Shown here: in pieces, positions 60,001 to 64,000 of the stretch
Layout of the letters: every line of letters starts with the position of its first letter
Numbering within the stretch: the first letter of the stretch is position 1
DNA from: Rotaria socialis
Taxonomy: Eukaryota > Rotifera > Eurotatoria > Philodinida > Philodinidae
DNA length: 64,000 nucleotides
Reading direction: 5' to 3'
Assembly: GCA_905331475.1 (NCBI GenBank)
Contig: CAJNYU010004581.1
Location: 62,001 to 126,000 of the forward strand
Notes under the pieces: generated by a model
Seen by the model: only the letters and a program-made list of their open reading frames with translations
Told to the model about the DNA's origin: nothing
Database searches by the model: none
Translations under genes and position numbers: made by a program

Positions 60001-60739
60001 TTGATGAACGACCATCTGATGTTTATAATCGGCCAACGACAAATCTTGGTCATTTACAAGCGCCAACAAACTTAAGTTCTCCGAACCCATCATCACCAAC
60101 CCTGACATTGACTGATGAACATTTAAAAACAAAATCAATACAAGATATATTTCGTCCACCAAAATCAACACCTATTGATGCATTATCCAATCCAACACCA
60201 CCGAACCCTACAGTTGGACCATCATTTGACTTTATTTCAATGCTTGAACAACTTAAACAACCAAGACAAATGCAATCTGTGTATGTTGAATATATATATT
60301 TATTGTTTCAATCTATAACATCTATTTTGTTTCTAGTGATGCTTCTCATGATTCACTTGAAATCCGTAGCTCATCGAACCAGTCATCTGTTTACATTCTA
60401 CGCCCAGTACTTGTCTCATTTAAACCATATCAATTACCTGATAAATTAACAGATCCACGTATTGGAAAATATCAAGAAAAAATGTTTCAATGGTCAGAAC
60501 AAGCAAGATTGGAACGCTTTAAAGTGCCAACACTACCTTCAAACAACTATTCAGTACCATTAAGAATGCAACAACAACAACAACAACAACAACAACTTCA
60601 ACCACAAACATTGATAAATGATACGAATTCTTCGCGCGATCCACGTTTACTACGAAACAGTGTTACAAGTAGTAAAATCGGTGTTTCAATTCTTCCTACA
60701 CTTTCAACGTTTGTTCGACCACACGATAATATTCTATAG
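57049..60739 (+). CDS. CCCH zinc-finger protein, ZC3H4/ZC3H6 type (5' end missing)
   Basis: Nine exons join in phase into 933 residues without the start: 57049-57113, 57187-57249, 57305-57561, 57625-58200, 58260-58493, 58540-58850, 59315-59778, 59851-60280, 60337-60739. The first residues hold the acidic [12 protein letters not shown] motif typical of ZC3H4/6. Then come a basic [13 protein letters not shown] stretch, an Arg/Gly/Asn-rich region, and three CCCH fingers between about 58160 and 58460 ([11 protein letters not shown]...CLFSH, VCKYYV...[17 protein letters not shown]...CKFSH). The rest is proline-, threonine- and alanine-rich with poly-Gln, ending SSRDPRL...[10 protein letters not shown]. 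Relatives (fly Suppressor of sable, vertebrate ZC3H4) restrict unproductive RNA polymerase II transcription. Finger order and the acidic motif support the call; separating ZC3H4 from ZC3H6 or ZC3H8 is not possible here. Confidence 0.88.
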
Positions 60740-61274
60740 CGATATATTTTCTTTTTCCTTTTCATTGTTCTATGTAAATGATTCTTCTCTCTTTTCTTCT
60801 CCCCGAGTGTATAATCAGTGAGAACTGAGATAGACACGAAGTTATTGTTGACGCGCATAACAATCTTTATGTGTGTGTGTTTCTTTGTTTGTTTGATTGA
60901 TTTTTAAAAAAAAGAAACAAAGAAGATTTGATTTTCAACTTTTTTGAATTTCTTTTCCACAATGGTTAATTTTTGCTATCTGACTAACATATTTGGATGT
61001 TCGCTTGAGGACACTATCGACTATGGAGTAGTATGATTTTACTATTAATAGAAGATATTAACTGACCCATTGGTCAACTTATGTGTTATTGACGGTTAAT
61101 AGAATGGAATTTATGAAAGCATTAAACGAATAATCGTGTGCATAAAATTGTGGTATTAGTTATTTAAGGTTGTATTTATGCAAAAAAAAACTAATCTCTT
61201 GCATGTCTATTAACTACCGTAAGTACAGATAATTTTTATTGTTAATAAAAGTTCTGCACGATTACCTTATTTTA
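60740..61274. other. 3' region of the CCCH gene, no gene seen
   Basis: About 530 bp of AT-rich sequence with poly-A/T runs and a GTGTGTGTGT run near 60871-60880. Likely contains the polyadenylation site. Nothing else is supported. Confidence 0.55.
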
Positions 61275-61560
61275 TCAACCCCCAGGTCGATCAAAACGGA
61301 TATCGTTTACGGTCCGTTTTCCGAAAGTAAACGGTAGGAAAACGACATCATTACGGCAGTAAACTGTCCGTATTTTCCCCTAGTACTGGATGCAGTAAGA
61401 CGGCACTGTAAATGACCCCGTTTTTTCGCCGTATACGATCGTATATACGCCGGATTCTCATTACGATACGGCCGTATTCCTGCATCCAGTATCATGATCG
61501 TATACGGTCCGTTTAGATATCGGTTTTCACCGTAAACGGCCGTATTTTCTGACATGGGTC
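61275..61560. mobile_element. Palindromic, CG-rich repeat island
   Basis: A compact island with much more CpG than its surroundings, built of nested inverted motifs. TACTGGATGCAG (61385-61396) and CTGCATCCAGTA (about 61480-61491) are perfect mirror copies. AAAACGGATATCGTTTACGG near 61295 and TAGATATCGGTTTTCACCG near 61516 pair imperfectly. The unit ACGGTCCGTTT or CGTTTACGGT recurs many times. This is the shape of a fold-back or MITE-type element, or of a satellite fragment. No coding capacity. Confidence 0.55.
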
Positions 61561-61872
61561 CCCGTAAATCTCTGAGCTCTTGAAATTATTCACAACTTCG
61601 TTTACCTAAATATTTATGATTGCAGTAAAAGAGCTTTATTTTGAACTCTATTACTTAATAATCGTTGGCCTACAAGCAGTTTGTAAATTAATTTTTATAA
61701 TGGCCCAAACAAGAATGATTAATTGGATCACCATAGTCTGCGTAAATAAATATACGAAAAAGTCGCCACAGTTCATTTGTTCAAAACAAAAATTAGAACG
61801 TTTACAATTAGATTTATTTGTATAACCACTATGTTTTATCACTGGTACTAAAGAAAATATTTGAATTTGATT

Positions 61873-63830
61873 TTAAACGTTTATGCTATCAATAGAAAAA
61901 AAAATGATTACCCTAAAAAGAATGGGATTCATGAGTATAACAACAAGGAAACTTTTGGTTCGAATTAATTTTTTATTTAGTTCGTTAACCATAGATTCAG
62001 ACATTTTGAATTTTTGTGCTTTTCCTGTTGGTGTCAGCATAAATTTGTCAACGATACGAATATACTTTGGAATTTAAAAAAATGCTATTTTACCTAAAAG
62101 GAATCTGGCAGTATCTTCCGGTTCACATTTTGATGCGTCAAGCTTTAATTTAATCCATGCACATACTTCTTCACCGTGACGTGTATCTGAGATCGAAAAA
62201 ACTTGTGTTTCACTAACATTTGGATGCTCAATGATGGCATTTTCAATTTCGACTGGATAAATGTTAACACCACCACGAATAATCATTTCTTTTTGACGGC
62301 CAATATAAAATAGATAACCATCTTCATCCATTCGACCTTCGTCACCCGTTCGAAGCTAACCCGATGGTGTAATGGCTTCGTTTGTTTTCTGCGTATCACC
62401 ATAGCTTCCAAGCATAATAGGAAAACCGCGTGCCCAAATTTCACCTTGTTGACCAATATATGATACTGGAGTTCCTCCTCGATCAACGACTTTAACTTCT
62501 AAACGTGGCATCCATCGTCTTAATGAAGCAAGACGACGTGCTTGATTTTCATCACTCGCCCAGACTACTCGTGAGAATTGCAGGATTTTCTGTCATCCCA
62601 TAGAGTTGTGCAGCACGTTTCACAAGAACTTCCATTTCTACTTGACGAAAAAATTTAATACTCATTGGACTGGCTCCTAATCCACAATAGGCCAGTGAAG
62701 TTCAATCATATTCTTTTCGATCCGGATGAGCTAATATGTCACGAAAAATAATTGGAGCGCCAATCATAGCCGTTTATTTTTCTTCATGTATTGCACGCAT
62801 AGTTGCTACGGGATCATACAATATAGCTGGAAAAACCATTTGACATTTGGATGTTGCTACATTAAGTACACCAACGACTTCACAGAAAATATGAAACATT
62901 GGAATAGGTACACAAAAACGAGTAAAATGTGGTCCAAGATGTTCAGTTAAACGTTGTGACATGTTAATCATACCGAAATTTGTTAATGTTGCCGCTTTCG
63001 CATGTCCTGTTGTACCCGATGCAAAAAATATAGCAGCAAACGAATCCGGAATAACAGATGCGTGTCGTTCATTTAATTTATTATGAGAAATTTTAGCACC
63101 ATGTTCCAATAGGTTTCTATAGGAATGTATTGGCAAGGATTTTGACGATTGTTGTTTACCAGTAAGAATAATATGTTTTGATGTTGGTAATCGTTTTAAT
63201 GATAATTCTTTTGTTGAGGATTGTTGATCAAGTTCAGGTACGAGGTGGCGAAATATTGATAATGAATCAATACTTTTAACTGATGATGGTAGAAGAATAG
63301 CTTTACAACCTACTTTGTTTATACAATATTCAAGTTTACGTCCTACGTACGCTGGATTTATATTGCCCTGTGAATAAAAAAAATCAGCCTGGGTGAAAAA
63401 AAAACTACAATATTCTATGTTTTACTTTGACAAGACCTAATTTTGATGCAGCAAATGACATTGTAGCATTTTTCGATGTATTTGGTAACCAAACAGCAAA
63501 TCGGTCATTTTTTCAAGACCTAATTCAAGAAGAGATGCAGCTAAGCTATCTATCAATTTTATCTTTAAATGATTTAAATGCATATCGTTTTTGTTCACCT
63601 AAACATTTGAAATCTAAAACACAAAACTAAAAAGTGAATATAAACGAGCATATATACATAAACTTTTAAAAATATAACATTCATCATTAGCATATTTAGT
63701 TGCTGTTTCATCAAAATTTTGACTTAATGTTTTATAAATAAATGGAAGTGATGATGAATGGTGATAATAATTTGAAGTTAATTTAGTTGATGAAGATGTA
63801 TTTCGTTTATTAAATTGTAATTATTATGCT
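61873..63830 (-). pseudogene. Acyl-CoA synthetase (ACSF2-like) pseudogene
   Basis: The minus strand carries most of an AMP-forming acyl-CoA synthetase in the right order. An N-terminal exon near 63830-63690 has SLPFIYKTLSQNFDETATKY. A middle exon (63600-63430) has YAFKSFKDKID and FAVWLPNTSKNATMSFAA. Then come NINPAYVGRKLEYC, the AMP-binding motif FFASGTTGHAKAATLTN, PMFHIFCEVVGV, GMTENPAIL, GEIWARGFPIMLGSYGD, and DEDGYLFYIGRQKEMI followed by RGGVNIYPVEIENAI. The enzyme activates fatty acids with ATP and CoA. It is broken by several in-frame stops (TAG near 63529, TAA after HEEK at about 62774, TGA after KEYD, TAG in PSG-LRTGDEG near 62356) and by frameshifts near 63505, 62570 and 62090. Intron positions survive, so it decayed in place and is not a retrocopy. 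Confidence 0.85.
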
Positions 63831-64000
63831 CCTAGTTGATCTTGGTCGTACGAGAAGTGTTCTAATAGCATTGATCAACATTTTTACTTCATTCAAAAGG
63901 TCAACAAATGTGTGATATATGTCCTACTCTTTTTTCTTTCTCTATTATACAATAAGACAACGCTTATTGTTATCAATTCTAACCAGGCTAGTTAGTATAG
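63831..64000. other. Window end, no gene seen
   Basis: Upstream remainder of the acyl-CoA synthetase pseudogene. Stop codons (TAATAA) interrupt its frame just 5' of the first recognisable segment. A first exon may lie outside the window. Confidence 0.4.

Overview
The window is animal nuclear DNA. It is AT-rich and gene-sparse. The genes are split by many short GT-AG introns, mostly 45-75 nt, with a few of 450-900 nt. The proteins have clear metazoan orthologues. Compact introns, many small DNA-transposon relics, and splice acceptors sitting next to start codons fit a bdelloid rotifer such as Adineta or Rotaria. That taxon is an inference. All exon boundaries were read by eye from splice signals, reading frame and family similarity. 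For ten gene models the summed exons keep one open frame.

Layout from left to right: a fold-back element (1034-1240); a glycogen-targeting PP1 subunit, minus strand (2713-4056); a TFIIIC110/GTF3C2-like protein with added zinc fingers (6792-11114); TFIID subunit TAF2 (11900-18323); a NUAK-family kinase, minus strand (18840-22147), with two alternative last exons that each encode the end of the kinase domain; an unresolved minus-strand gene (23687-26079) interrupted by an assembly gap in a G/C homopolymer; twinfilin, minus strand (27476-29433); a hAT transposase remnant (30117-30323); 5-aminolevulinate synthase (32219-35130); AMP deaminase (36179-41197) followed 226 bp later by MED22 (41424-41913); an intronless amidohydrolase of bacterial type, minus strand (42402-43367); a transposon graveyard (43800-48500); MCM4 (48909-52305); a second graveyard with an N gap and a well-preserved hAT MITE with an 8-bp target-site duplication (54005-54180); a ZC3H4/ZC3H6-like CCCH zinc-finger protein (57049-60739, 5' end not found); a palindromic island (61275-61560); and a decayed acyl-CoA synthetase pseudogene, minus strand (61873-63830).

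The genes do not form one pathway. Several are core transcription or replication factors (GTF3C2, TAF2, MED22, ZC3H4-like, MCM4). Others serve energy and purine metabolism (PP1 glycogen subunit, NUAK kinase, AMP deaminase) or haem synthesis. The most unusual items are the alternative kinase-domain ends of NUAK, the intronless amidohydrolase with altered metal-ligand motifs, the recurrent acceptor-next-to-ATG arrangement that suggests spliced-leader trans-splicing, and the mobile-element relics.
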